A stretch of 64,000 nucleotides of DNA from Schistocerca nitens (lineage: Eukaryota; Arthropoda; Insecta; Orthoptera; Acrididae): NCBI RefSeq assembly GCF_023898315.1, contig NC_064618.1:188781548-188845547 (forward strand). The letters run 5' to 3'. Every line of letters starts with the position of its first letter. The first letter of the stretch is position 1. Below, one piece after another: positions 49,351 to 60,935 of the stretch. Under the pieces are notes generated by a model. It did no database searches. It was not told the origin of the DNA and saw only the letters and a list, made by a program, of their open reading frames with translations. The translations under genes were made by a program, and so were the position numbers.

Positions 49351-51220
49351 TCTCTTATTGTTTCTTTGAGCTGCTGCTCTACGAATTATTTTAGTACCCA
49401 CTCAACATATTTTGGTATTCTGTACTGCTGTTCAATGGTGCATACTACATATTGGAGTATTATTATGTATTATGGCTGCAGCTGATGAAGGACTTTCTCA
49501 AATTAACAAATCTCTGGACTGAATAATGATACCATGACGAATCGATCATTACAATGTAACCGACTAACCTTCTGACAAGACACAGATATGCTGGCTTTTG
49601 GCTTGACATCGTACTGTATTTCTAACACATTAATCACTTTTCATGGAATACCTGTAGTGTAGCTAATACCAATCATTTCTAAAAGCTTACTTTGATAATT
49701 CAGAAATTACCTGTGCTTACTGACAGCATAATGTGGCCATTTAGTTATCCTGCAAGTGCTATACTTCTTCGTCCAAAGCAGTGCTGTTCGTTCAACATGT
49801 CTGTACCTGACAGAGGTTCTATTAAACATGAAGCTTCTTGTGTAATGTCGATATCTATCTTAACTAAAATTAACTGCTGCTGCTAATCCATTATTCAAAG
49901 CTAATCTAATGTAGTTTTATACAGTTTTGATAGTACTATCTTAGCAATGGGTGTTCACACAGACATTTGCAGGTGTTGAAGGTACTCAAGAAAATTCTAC
50001 CTTGGGAGAATTGTTCGTTGGAAAATGTCGGTTTTAGCATGATGTCTTACCAGGAAGGCTAATCCTAGTATTCAACAGAATTCCTACCCACAGCTAGCAA
50101 CATTTACACTTGATTCCAACTGTTGACCTTTGCCCCAACTGACTCAATTTTGTTACCTAAATTGCACACAGTCTGTATAAGTCCTTTTCAGTATCCTCTT
50201 GTACATGAGGTACAGACTCACAACCGTCGCTGTATATTCTTCTTTGACCAAGACTTTGTCTTTATCTGGCTTATGCATCAGCTCATAAGTCTATGCATTA
50301 GTTCTGCATATTGTCTTAAAGACTGATTGCACTTTTTCGTTCACCGTCTTCGTTAAAAGAACTGAGTTTCTCCTTAAAAACCGCTTACTGTTCTTTTTTC
50401 GACACCTCAAGGGAAAAACTACCGCCAACTCACTGAATATAGATTCTTTATTAGGAACTGCAGTACACGTGCTATTAATTTTTTCCTCATTCTTGATACA
50501 TAACTTGGCCATCTGCTAGCACGTCTCATCTGTAAAGTCTACTTAACGTGGCCATGCAAAATACCATTTATAAACACACTAACGTCATCTATTGTATCCC
50601 AGACAAGAGAGTTATTAGACGTCAGACTAAAGGATCACTCAGAGGTGAAGCCACACTTACTATGGTTTTACTGTCACACAAATCCAATTGTGGCTGTTGT
50701 TGTGAGAATGACGAGTGTACTTGGTACATTAGCTGTTTGTTAAGATTTTTCTGCAGCTCATTATCCCCCCACAGTCCAGGAAAGCGGTCTGTAAGATCGC
50801 CTGTCACCTCATTAACACTAGCTGCTGGTGTGTGTGTGTTTGTGTGTGTGTGCGCCATGTTTGTGTAGTTTACCTTCCTGTTTTATACGAACCAACTACT
50901 ACCAACTCCAGCAATAACTCAGTTGGCCCATTTACAAAAATAAAACTATTCTTGCCCATTGTTACGCTTTCACTGCGATAAATCTGCCGGTTGTCTCGGT
51001 CTATACAAGGTCACTCCAATTTCTTTACGTTCTAACCTGGACATAGCACAAAATAATGTTTTTTTGTGAATAAATAGTAAAGTCTTCTCCTTGACTCACC
51101 CTTTCCCAGTGTGCTGGATCATTGGCAGGCAGCCAACTCTTACTGCTGCTAGGCTGGAGCACTTCTCTTCACCAATTTGTAGCGGCCGCCCTCTGACAGG
51201 CTGGAAACCACTAACAATTC
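49351..51220 (-). pseudogene. Probable gag/protease region of the LTR element
   Basis: Region between the reverse transcriptase start and the 5' LTR, where gag and protease should lie. A basic frame at 50291-50512 could be gag-derived, but no diagnostic motif (CCHC knuckle or DTG) is clear. Assigned by position only. A short TG-rich microsatellite lies at about 50829-50853. Confidence 0.35.
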
Positions 51221-51231
51221 ATGAGGATGCA

Positions 51232-51418
51232 AGCCGGCCGGAGTGGCCTTGCGGTTCTAGGCGCTTCAGTCTGAATCCGCGTGATCGCTACGGTCGCAGG
51301 TTCGAATCCTGCCTCGGGCATGGATGTGTGTTATGTCCTTAAGTTAGTTAGGTTTATGTAGTTCAAAGTTCTAAGGGACTGATGAGCACAGCTGTTAAGT
51401 CCCATAGTGCTCAGAGCC
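51232..51418 (+). mobile_element. SINE inserted in the LTR element
   Basis: 187 bp with head 'gccggccggagtggccttgcgg', B-box 'ggttcgaatcctgcc', body 'ttaagttagttaggttta' and tail 'cccatagtgctcagagcc'. Flanked by atgaggatgca (51221-51231) and atgaggacgca (51419-51429), an 11-bp target duplication with one mismatch. It is younger than the LTR element it interrupts. Confidence 0.88.
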
Positions 51419-51471
51419 ATGAGGACGCAGATGCAGGAACTCTGCGGTGTCGTTAGACGCAGTAAGGCAGT

Positions 51472-52550
51472 ATTCAAAATTATTCTATTTATTACTGAAC
51501 ACACAAGTCGCTGCCGCTTCTTCTCTGTCTAATGCCGGGTACGCAATCCATGGAAGAATCCGCTGAATCGGACTAGTGGATGTCGGGTACCCTGCATCAG
51601 CTCGAGTGAACGTCGACAACGTACTGATGTAGCGGTTTTTCCACCTGCTGGTGAGGTAGGCGACGCTGTCGGTAGCACTGCTTGGAGGTGGTGGTGATCA
51701 CGTGTGTTTTCATTCACACGACGTTTCCGGAAGCACTCAGTCACTGTGAGACCACTGCCTGCGCTGACCCCTCAGGTGAACTGCGATGTCGGATGCCGCG
51801 TGTCGTGCTGAATGCTGAACCTGACCCGCCGGTACGGTAGTCCTTCACACCTATGTAACATTAGAGTTTAGGGCAGCTTCTGCCCTGGATGAGATTCGTG
51901 TTGGTAGACACTAGAACTAAAAATCAGCGTTGAGTACAGCGTTTAGGTGAGTGTTGGATGCTGGACAGCGTCAGTCACGACTTAGGATCGCTGATCACCT
52001 CGTAAAACAGCAACTGGAAGACCAACATGAGAACAACCGCAAAAACAAGATGTTACCATACTGTAACCAGAAAAATGGAGTGCGAATGATGTGAACCTCA
52101 TCAATCCTATTAATCGAGTGCCAAAAGATATTGGGGAGTGGAGTATTTATGTTGTCGAGGAGAGGTTCTGCTCTACGACGTAATTTGTAATGATGGAATT
52201 GAGTTTGATCTTCCTAAGTCGGCAGCGGTATTAAACTCCGCTACATCTTTTCTGTTTAGTGAAACTCGTGATAGACGTTTTTGTATTTTACCCAGTTCTT
52301 CTTATATAATCTTACAGGACTAAGGAAGGCGGTTCAGTCGGCAGTGTTCTAACTGTTCTAATCATTTTCTCCTGAGTTTCTCAGAGTCTCGCTTAAGAGT
52401 GTCGAGGTGGCTACCTTCCTCACCCAATAACGTTGTTCAAATGTTTACGCTACCCATCTGGCAGTTGGCGACACGTCCGCGTAATTCAGTAACGCTGGCT
52501 GTTCGAACCTAAGAAAAAAATTAATCTCATGTTTCGTTACTAATTTTGTC
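51472..52550 (-). repeat. Putative 5' LTR
   Basis: Direct-repeat partner of 43840-44911 across an internal region of about 6.5 kb that reads as gypsy pol and env on the minus strand. The strong divergence implies great age, or possibly two separate insertions of one family. Confidence 0.65.
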
Positions 52551-53619
52551 ATGTAACACACTTTTTATATTTATAAAAATTGACTTCGATGTGCTGTTAG
52601 CCAGTTAATAATAAATGAAACTTAAATGTATCAAACTGAAAAAAGTTGGTAGATTACACTACTGTCATTTATCTAAAGAAAAAGCGTTGGGTACTTGCTA
52701 CTGATGTCAATGAACTTACGGAAAATCCTGTTCCAGAAAATGCGCATGTATATACAGCCCTACAGTTAAAATGAAAAAAGAACTGTATACCTATCTGATT
52801 AATTAAAATCTATCAGGGCCGTGACCGAATTCCGTGGTACATAGGCAGACAGTCTATGAACTGGGGTACTGAAAACCATGACGTTACAGGTCAGTGATAG
52901 GTTATCGGGACTGCAGAAGCGATCACGCTGTTCTCGAGAGGCTACAAGTAGATCGGCTAGTGATGTGCCCGAAGATCGTATCTGTAGTTGTCTCTTTGGG
53001 CTGCTTTGCCATGGAATTTCATCTTCAGCGGCAGTGACCCTCAGAATCAACGATTTTAGTAAACATCCAAGTTGTAGCATCATGTTCTCTACCCCGCAGA
53101 CTAGACATCAAGTGCCACACTAGCATAAACAATATTATAAAATTGGTGTAACATATAAAGTGAACAATATTACATTATTTGTTAATGTGTACATCACACA
53201 TTCTAATGTGAACATAAAGTGGATGTGTCCGTGACTTTGCAAAACCAGAGATCCAAAGGTTTGCGGTTGGTTCTCCATTTATTCCAATGAGTCTAGTTAG
53301 CAAAGATTCTCATTTATTTATAATGCATGTAAGAGAGTACCTTGTCTTCAGTCTGCTGATGGTGCATTATTCTTGCCACCAAATCACTGAAATACACAGA
53401 CGGTAACAATCTCAACACCAAAAAGTTATTAAAGTAGACTAACGGCATTTCGGATATACATTTCTCTAGGCAACACATTTAGGTGATTAACATTGGTAGA
53501 TTACAAGTTAATATGAGTCGTTGAAAATATGAAATGCTGGTACATTATTTACCCTTGTAACCAGGGTTATATTGAGTCTAAGGAAGTAAAAGAGCGTGCA
53601 TCGTGTTGTACAGGAGCTG
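52551..53619. other. Intron 2 of gene B, no recognised feature
   Basis: AT-rich intronic DNA between the LTR element and the Tc1-like remnant. Confidence 0.4.
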
Positions 53620-54570
53620 ATGTCAGTTTAAGGGATGTAGTTCCACGCTTGTTACACTTGGCTGGTCGTTCCAGTGATGGTTAATGCTGTTTGTCGATGA
53701 TACTGGAGTTGTGGTCTGATGGTGTGCCATGTGTGCTCTATTGCAGACAGATCTAGTAATCGACCAGGATATGACAACGTGTCGGCTAAATGTACAGCAT
53801 CTTGCGTTATCCTTTTGGAAAACTCCCCTGGAATGCTGTCCACGAATGGAAGCACAATAGGTCGACTGATGTACAAATTTGCAGTCATGGTGCGAGTGAT
53901 AAACACGAGAGAGCTTCTGCTGTCATACTAAATCCCATACCAGATCATAACTCCAGGTGTAGGTCCAGTGTGTCCCTATGCAGACGGCTTGGATGCAGGC
54001 TCGCAACTAGCTTCCTTCTAACAAACAAACGACCACCTCTGCCTGAGAGACAGATCCAGATTTCATCATATTTCCCTCCAATGAGTTCTCGCTTGACATC
54101 ACTGAAGTCGCAAATAGCGGGGTATTGGGGTCAGTACCTCGGAGCCGTCCTTGAAGTATCTGGTTTGTAACATTTCGTCGTGTCATCACGGTGACAACTG
54201 CTGCTCATGTTGTCGCTGTAATGCAGTACCATGCGACAGATTCATACTCCGAAAGCAAGGGTCTCCACTCTTAGTAGTGGCACATGGTCGTCTGGAGCCC
54301 GATCTTCTGACGACTGTACATTCTTCTGACCACTGCAGCCAACAGTCATTTACAGTGGCTGTATTGCTGCACCAGGAAGATCCAGTTTCTTGTAGCCCCA
54401 TTGAACTCTGTGAGGTGTTGGCACTGGTATCTATGTCCACTTAAAGGCGTTCCTGACTATCGTCAACTCACCATGTCCACTCTCAAAGGTAACTAACGCC
54501 CACAACTGCTACAGCTGGTATCTAAAGCAAACCCGATTAGCATCCTGTTAGTGGCGCTACAATCACGACC
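53620..54570 (-). mobile_element. Second Tc1-like transposon remnant
   Basis: Minus-strand transposase fragments of a Tc1-like element distinct from the one at 1.4-3.85 kb: a DNA-binding part with E-E-C-T-V-V-R-R-S-G-S-R-R-P and A-T-T-K-S (about 54250-54330), R-R-N-V-T-N-Q-I-L-Q (about 54155-54185), and a C-terminal L-L-D-L-S-A-I-E-H-T-W-H-T-I (53710-53760), matching the Tc1 S-P-D-L-(S/N)-P-I-E-H-(V/L)-W motif. Frames are shifted relative to each other. Ends and inverted repeats were not resolved. It lies about 240 bp before exon 3 of gene B. Confidence 0.7.
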
Positions 54571-54812
54571 CCTACGTGACTGGCCCAAAATCTGACTAGA
54601 CATCGTCTTTCATATATAGAAATAAGCCTACGAACTTTCATTTATGTCAATTCGTTCTTAGTGTTCAGAGTTCCTCTTCCATCACTGTAGGTTTTGAAAC
54701 ACTTTGTTATTAAAAATAATTAACACTGTTTATTAAACAAAAATAATTTAGTCTTTTCTGGAAAGAAATTGTGACATCCCTAGGGTACATGGATTTAAAC
54801 TAGTATCTTCAG

Positions 54813-55196
54813 CAGATGTATCCATATGTGGGAGTGGCACCCTTGGCGATGCTGCTGGCTCTCTCAATGGTCTTCGGTGCTGGATGCGTGATGGTTACCA
54901 CGTGGTCATGCACCGCCACTGTCGATGAAGCCTCCCGCTCTGCAGACCTGCTGCTCAAGGCGCTGCTTGCTCCCGTAAGCGGCGATTCCAGGGCGAACCA
55001 GTTGAGGAATCAGCTGCAACTGTTCCTCCAACAGGTGCAGCACCGCCGGCTACGTTTCACGGCCTGTGGGCTCTTCACCATCGATCTCTCAATTCTCTCG
55101 ACAATGGCAGCAGCTGCTATCTCCTATATCGTCATAATTTTTCAGTTTCAGATTAGTAACACGAATGAATCTGGTGAGAAGTGTAGCTGTAAATAG
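54813..55196 (+). CDS. Gustatory receptor-type chemoreceptor B, exon 3 (residues 298-424 and stop)
   Basis: Last coding exon, phase 0. The acceptor is a tandem ttcag|cag: splicing after 54812 starts with CAG, splicing after 54815 starts at ATG 54816, and both keep the frame (one-residue difference). Visible parts: sixth membrane segment, TTWSCTATVDEASRSADLLL, LRNQLQLFLQQVQHR, TACGLFTIDLS, and seventh segment with S-Y-I-V-I-I-F-Q-F, the Gr C-terminal signature. A short hydrophilic tail ends in CSCK before TAG at 55194-55196. It aligns along its length with gene A exon 3, including the WSC, ASRSADL and TACGLF blocks. Confidence 0.9.
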   Translation, partial: QMYPYVGVAPLAMLLALSMVFGAGCVMVTTWSCTATVDEASRSADLLLKALLAPVSGDSRANQLRNQLQLFLQQVQHRRLRFTACGLFTIDLSILSTMAAAAISYIVIIFQFQISNTNESGEKCSCK

Positions 55197-55358
55197 AGTT
55201 CGATCAGCATGAAGGACTGATGGATGTCATTCTGACTCTGCAAGGTAACTAAGAACTCCACAAGGTAACGAAGGTGACTAGTAACATCTTCACTGTGACA
55301 ACTGCAACATCTTATTTTCAGTCTCCAATGTCGCTACGAATCAAATTACTAATTTTGA

Positions 55359-55368
55359 AATAAATAAA
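55359..55368 (+). promoter_or_regulatory. Candidate polyadenylation signal of gene B
   Basis: Overlapping AATAAA motifs at 55359-55364 and 55363-55368, about 165 bases after the stop codon. In AT-rich DNA such motifs arise by chance, so support is moderate. Confidence 0.4.
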
Positions 55369-56295
55369 TGTATTAGCGATGAGTAGATACAACCTACCTT
55401 TACATAAGACTTAGGTCATTATACTAATAATTATAATGATATTAATAAAAATAACAGCAATGATATTATTCATTTCTAGGATTGGTGTTATCGTCTACCT
55501 CTTCTACGAGACAGTGACAATAATTGAGATAGCTCTATTATGCTGTTCAAATACACAGGCCCTTTTTTGTGTATTTATCCCACATTAACCGCAATTTATT
55601 GATTATAAACTGTAATCTACAATTATATATGAATTTACAACCTATTAGGGTTCATTAAACATACATTTTCTGATTAAATTATTTAGATGGAGTCATATAC
55701 CTATGAGAAAATACATATAATAAATGAAAGATAATGGCTGAAATCTAATCAGTTTCCTCAGTACACTGTTAATCGATAGTGAGATTTAGGTTCCAAGTCT
55801 GCTACAGTCGACAGTGCAAATTCGTTTATGGTGTTTCTCATCCCTCAACCAGAGGAAGAGAGACTACATGGTCACAAAAATGAAAAATGATTTTGAATAC
55901 CAGAATTAAAAGAACAGCACTAAAATCAATAAAAGAAAGGAGGAATCTGGTAAAATACCAATAACTCTAGTTTGATGTGAGAATTAAGTTTCGTTGTATA
56001 TCAGTTCCCCTGAGAAAGTTTTGTTGTCTGATCATAATGTTTTAGATACAAGATCATAAAATTAAAGCCTTAATGGCCAGAATGTCACAGTTAATAAAAT
56101 GTTCCAGGCTATTAAGCTGTGGTCGAATGGATTTCTCCTTAAAACCCAGTTCCAATAATGTACAGTATATCGTTATATACAATACTATCACTAGTAATTT
56201 TCACATTTTCCCAGATACCTTTACCTGTAACCCAAACATGAACACTTTGATCAGAATTTACGTTATATTCATTACAAGTATACGAATTAAAAGCG
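55369..56295. other. Downstream of gene B, no recognised feature
   Basis: AT-rich; no supported gene or repeat. Confidence 0.4.
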
Positions 56296-56774
56296 TTGGA
56301 GATAATTCGACTTTTCAGAACCACTGTTAGCCTGTTCCACAACATGCTAACTACGATAAGTTGTAACATCACGTTCAGAAAAGCTCTCAGGAGCAGTAAA
56401 ATTACTTACATTATGACTCCTGACAAAAGCTATGTTAATCAAGCATTACCACGCGGAAAAGTATCATTAACATCCAAATTGAAATTCAAATTAAATCCTA
56501 CAAAAAGTTAAGGACCATCAAGTATACAGGGTATAAGTCAATAGACAGTATTGAGCTGCTTACTACATCTGGTGACAGGAAAAATAAAGTACCTGTTAAA
56601 TCAGTGACTATTCATGTTGTACTTGATAGACCATCTGTTTTTGTAGGATGTAATTTGAATTTTACTTTGGATGTTAATGATACGTTATCTCATGTTAATG
56701 GCTGGTTTATGGGAGTCTTTGATATGGGACATGGCAGTGTAAACAATGTTTGTGGTCTTGAGGGTTTTTCTTAA
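56296..56774 (+). pseudogene. Unidentified broken coding-like stretch
   Basis: A frame at 56296-56511 ends S-Y-V-N-Q-A-L-P-R-G-K-V-S-L-T-S-K. An overlapping frame in another phase, open from about 56439 to TAA at 56772-56774 and lacking an ATG near its start, continues with KSVTIHVVLDRPSVFVGCNL and then FTLDVNDTLSHVNGWFMGVF (about 56600-56720). The second frame looks protein-like in composition. The change of phase suggests a frameshift in a former gene or mobile element. I do not recognise the family, and nothing nearby explains it. Confidence 0.35.
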
Positions 56775-58316
56775 CAAATGTTACAGCTTGTCACACTTGT
56801 AATTCGAGGAACAGGCACTTAAAGATTTTGCAAAGATGAATTCCATCACAGCTTAATAGACTGGAATATTTTATTAATTATGAAATCTATAATCATTTCA
56901 CTTGTTAAGTCTGTTACCAAACACCTGTATGCCGTTGTAGCATTTTTAGTTAAATGTGCAGCAACCAGTCTTATTCTGAGATTTGGGGCAAAGGTATTAA
57001 GATTACAATAGTTTCACCATCAGTTTACACATGAATATGACTAAGGTTCTTCATTACAGCAAACATATATTCTATCTTATTTAATTTCTGACAGGAAACA
57101 TAATAGAAACAGTTTATAAATGCAAACTACTGTCACGACACATATGCAGAGTATAAAAGTAAGCTGAATGAATAACAGTAGTGTAATGTTGGTAGTAGTA
57201 GTAGTAGCCACAGTTTTACTCATGTGAGGATAATATTTTCAAGAATATAGGACATGTCATTGTATTAAAATTTAAGAACAACAATAAGAACATAATTTTA
57301 ATACACATAAATATACATTTTCAAGTCTATTTCGAAAAGAATGGGACAGATTTTGGCTGTAGCCCCATAGTAGTAACCATAAAGGCGCAATATGAAGTAA
57401 TGTAGGGAAACCACAGAGAACCTAAATAAGGATCACTGGATGAAGAGTGTTACCTCCATCCGTCTGAACACATGGCTAGCACCCTTAAACGGTGATACCT
57501 GATTCGACTTAGCGCTGTTGCACAACATGTTTCACAAAGAAAACCTTTAATAATGTAAAATTTAGTGCTACACTGTTTGTTCATGGTCAACAATTACCTG
57601 CTGTGCACATTGCACGCTATACACATGATATTTTATAATGCTACGGTACACACACTAATAAGTGCCATCATTGTGGTGTATTGCAACAACACATTTGCCA
57701 GTGTGAATTATTTAATTAGCATCTGTTCACATTGAGAGGAATGTGTACTTTATAAATTCATATTTGGTAAGTTTGTCCCCCCTCCCCGAAAAGAATTCCA
57801 CACCTTAGAATTGCATGTATGTGAGAACAGTGTGAATCTAAAGACATTATTGAACCCTGATGACAGAAGGTGAAAAGGCATAACATTGATGACATTCTGT
57901 TTGTTCTATTCAGCATTCATATCACTTCAACTGAGAATCAATATACTTATTTCTAAACATTTTGTTTGTACCTATCATTTACACTACCATTACACTACCA
58001 TTTTCCCTCTTTAGATGTGTATTTTTACCTTTACTCTTTGTAACCTATGTGTCAGGTATGTTTGGAACCATTCATTAACTACACACCTTGTAGCAAGTTA
58101 TTCTTGCCAAATTAGTAGTATCTTATAGTTAAGTACATAAAAAGTCTTAGATCTTGTAAATGGACTGTGACACACACAATCTCGCCAGGAGCATCAAGTA
58201 CAATTCTGAATCATGCTATTCCTGATTCTTTAGTTCTACCACTTCTTAATGCTAACTGAGATTCCCTTTGAATGTTATATTTTTCAAGTAATTATTAAGA
58301 TGCCTTTTATAACTGT
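56775..58316. other. Intergenic sequence without recognised feature
   Basis: AT-rich, with scattered short triplet runs (for example 'gtagtagtagtag' near 57191). No supported gene. Confidence 0.4.
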
Positions 58317-60935
58317 TTAAGCAAATTATCATTTGTGGCGATTTCAATGTTGACTCCCTGAAAGAGTGTAATAGGAAGAATGACCTTGTAGTATTACTCA
58401 GTTCTTTCAATTTGAGCTCCGTGATTGATTTTCCTACTCGGATAACAAATAACAGCAGTACATTAATAGATAACTTTTTTATAGACCAAGATAAGTTTAA
58501 GGACATAAATGCTTATCCTGTTGAGAATGGTCTTTTAGATCATGGTGCACAGCTAGTTAGAGTACATGACATAGCTCCATGCAGTATATTAAATCAGACT
58601 TTCAAAGCAGTGCGTTCAATTAACAATATAAGTATTGCACACTTTAGTGAAAGCCTACAGCAACTAGACTGGGATTAATGTATAAGGAACCTGATGCAAA
58701 CTTGAAATATAACTTATTTCGCGATACATTTTTAAGGGTATTTGAAAATTGTTTTCCCAAGAAAATAGTTAAACATTATTCCAAGAAAACATATAAAAAA
58801 CCATGGCTAACTAAAGGAATAAGAATATCTTGCAACCATAAATGAGAACTGCATCTAACAGCAAGAGGGAGTACTGACCCCAAAATTGTTCAATATTATA
58901 AAAACTATTGTGTGGTACTAAGAAAAGTTATTAAAAAGTCCTGAAGAATATGTATCATGCCTGAGATCAGTAACTCTGGTAATAAAATTAAAGCAATTTG
59001 GAATATTATTGAAAGGGAAACAGGGCAAGCAAGAGCACAGGAAGACTTTAGTGCCATAAAACTGAATGACAAGTGTACTAACAAACAATCAGAAATTGAA
59101 AATATTTTCAATAATCCTTTTTTAAATGTTATGGAGAAAATAGGATCTAGATCTTCACTAGAAGAGGCAAGGCTACTAATAGAAGAGGCCATTCCTGGGC
59201 AGTTTGAAACAACTGTAATTCCATCAACCTCTCCCTCTGAAATCAGTAAAATAATAAACTCACTGGAAAGTAAAACCTCTTACAGAATTGATGACATTTC
59301 CAGCAAGATACTTAAAGCTTGTTCCCCACAGATAAGTAGGATTCTCAGCCACGTATGTAATAGCTCTTTGGAGCAGGGTGTTTTCCCCGACAGACTGAAA
59401 TATGCCATTTTAAAACCATTGCATAAAAAGGGGGATACATCGGATGTGAACAACTACTGCCCAATCTCTCTTCTGACAGTTCTATCAAAAATTTTTGAGA
59501 AAGTAATATATCCAAAAGTAGCCTCCATATTTGTAAAAATAAAGTACTAACAAAATGTCAGTTCGGTTTTCAGAAAGGCTTTTCAACAGAAAATGCTATA
59601 TACGCTTTCACTGATCAAATATTAAATGCTCTGAATAACCGGACATCACCCATTGGAATTTTTTGTGATCTCTCAAAGGCCCTTGATTGTGCAAATCATG
59701 GAATTCTTTTAGATAAGCTAAATCATTATGGTTTGAGGGGGGCAGTGCACAAATGGTTTACTTCATACTTAACTGAAAGAATGCAGAAAGTTGAAGTAAG
59801 TGGTTCATGTAATGTTAAAACAACAGATGATTCCTCAAACTGGGGGGGGGGGGCTAATCAAGTACTGGATCCCACAGGGTTTGGTCTTAGCTCCTTTACT
59901 GTTCTTGATATACATTAATGACTTACCATTCCACATTGATGAGGATGCAAAGTTAGTTCTTTTTGCTGATGATACAAGTATAGTAATAACATCCAAAAAC
60001 CAAGAACTAAGTGATGTAATTGTAAATGATATTTTACACAAAATTATTCAGTGGTTCTGAGCAAACGGACTCTCTTTAAATTTTGATAAAACACATTATA
60101 TACAGTTCTGTACAGTAAATGTCACAACTCCAGTAATAAATATAGAAGTCTGTAGCTAAGGTAGAATTTTCAAAATTTTTCGGTATGTCCATTGATGAGA
60201 GCTTAAACTGGAAACAACACATTGATGGTCCGCTGAAACGTCTGAGTTCAGCTACGTATGCTATTAGGGTTATTGCAAATTTTGGTGATAAGAATCTCAG
60301 TAAATTATCTTACTATGCCTACTTTCAGTCACTGCTTTCGTATGGCATCATATTCTGGGGTAATTCATCGTTGAGTAGAAAAGTATTCATTGCTCAAAAA
60401 CGTGTAATCAGAATAATTGCTGGAGCCCACCCACGGTCATCCTGCAGACATCTATTTAAGGATCTAGGGACCCTCACAGTAACCTCACAATTTATATATT
60501 CACTTATGAAATTTGTTGTTAATAATCCAGCCCAGTTCAAAAGTAATAGCAGTGTTCATAGCTATAACACCAGGAGAAAGGATGATCTTCACTATGCAGG
60601 GTTGAATCTGACTATGGCACAGAAAGGGGTAAATTAAGCTGCCACAGAAGTCTTTGGTCACCTACCAAACAGCATCTAAAGCCTGACAGATAGCCAACTA
60701 ACATTTATAAATAAGTTAAAAGAATTTCTATATGACAACTCCTTCTACTCATTGGCTGAATTTTAAATATAAATTAAGGGGGGCAAAAAAAACTTAAACA
60801 TTAGTGTCATGCAATATTTTGTGTAATGTAATATCTTGTACAGACATCTTTATTAACCGACACATTGCACATCATTACGAAGTGTCGTATTCATGATCTA
60901 TGGAACAAGTATTAATCTAATCTAATATAATATAA
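58317..60935 (+). mobile_element. Jockey-like LINE copy A, 5'-truncated, inactive
   Basis: Non-LTR retrotransposon beginning inside its endonuclease (I-I-C-G-D-F-N-V-D-S-L-K-E, 58328-58366) and ending in an untranslated tail with 'ctaatctaatataatataa' near 60930. Reverse transcriptase blocks in order: F-P-D-R-L-K-Y-A-I-L-K-P-L-H-K-K-G-D (59385-59440), N-N-Y-C-P-I-S-L-L, G-I-F-C-D-L-S-K-A-L-D-C (59656-59693), P-Q-G-L-V-L-A-P-L-L-F-L-I-Y-I-N-D-L (59872-59925), and VLFADDTSIV (59957-59986) with the A-D-D active site. Frameshifts (for example the run of nine G near 59844) and stops kill it. The 3' part (60185-60637) is a continuous 150-codon frame. Copy B of the same family begins before 62.7 kb. 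Confidence 0.85.
58957..60060 (+). pseudogene. Reverse transcriptase of LINE copy A (broken)
   Basis: Contains the linker (GNKIKAIWNIIERETGQARA, from about 58978), fingers and palm motifs listed for the element. One uninterrupted frame runs 58957-59550. The polymerase active-site frame is 59800-60060. Between them lie at least two frame changes. The core blocks are well preserved, suggesting moderate age. Confidence 0.8.

Larger units (their letters stand above)
43840..52550 (-). mobile_element. Degenerate gypsy/errantivirus-type LTR retroelement
   Basis: An 8.7-kb minus-strand element filling most of intron 2 of gene B. Two direct repeats of about 1.07 kb (43840-44911 and 51472-52550) act as LTRs and enclose pol fragments in correct minus-strand order (reverse transcriptase about 49.3-48.9 kb, RNase H about 48.7-48.45 kb, integrase C terminus about 47.2 kb), then an env-like frame at 46.66-45.3 kb. 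The LTRs differ by something like a quarter of positions by eye, and all frames are riddled with stops, so it is very old. Exact termini and target duplication are unresolved. A later SINE sits just inside the 5' LTR. Confidence 0.7.
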
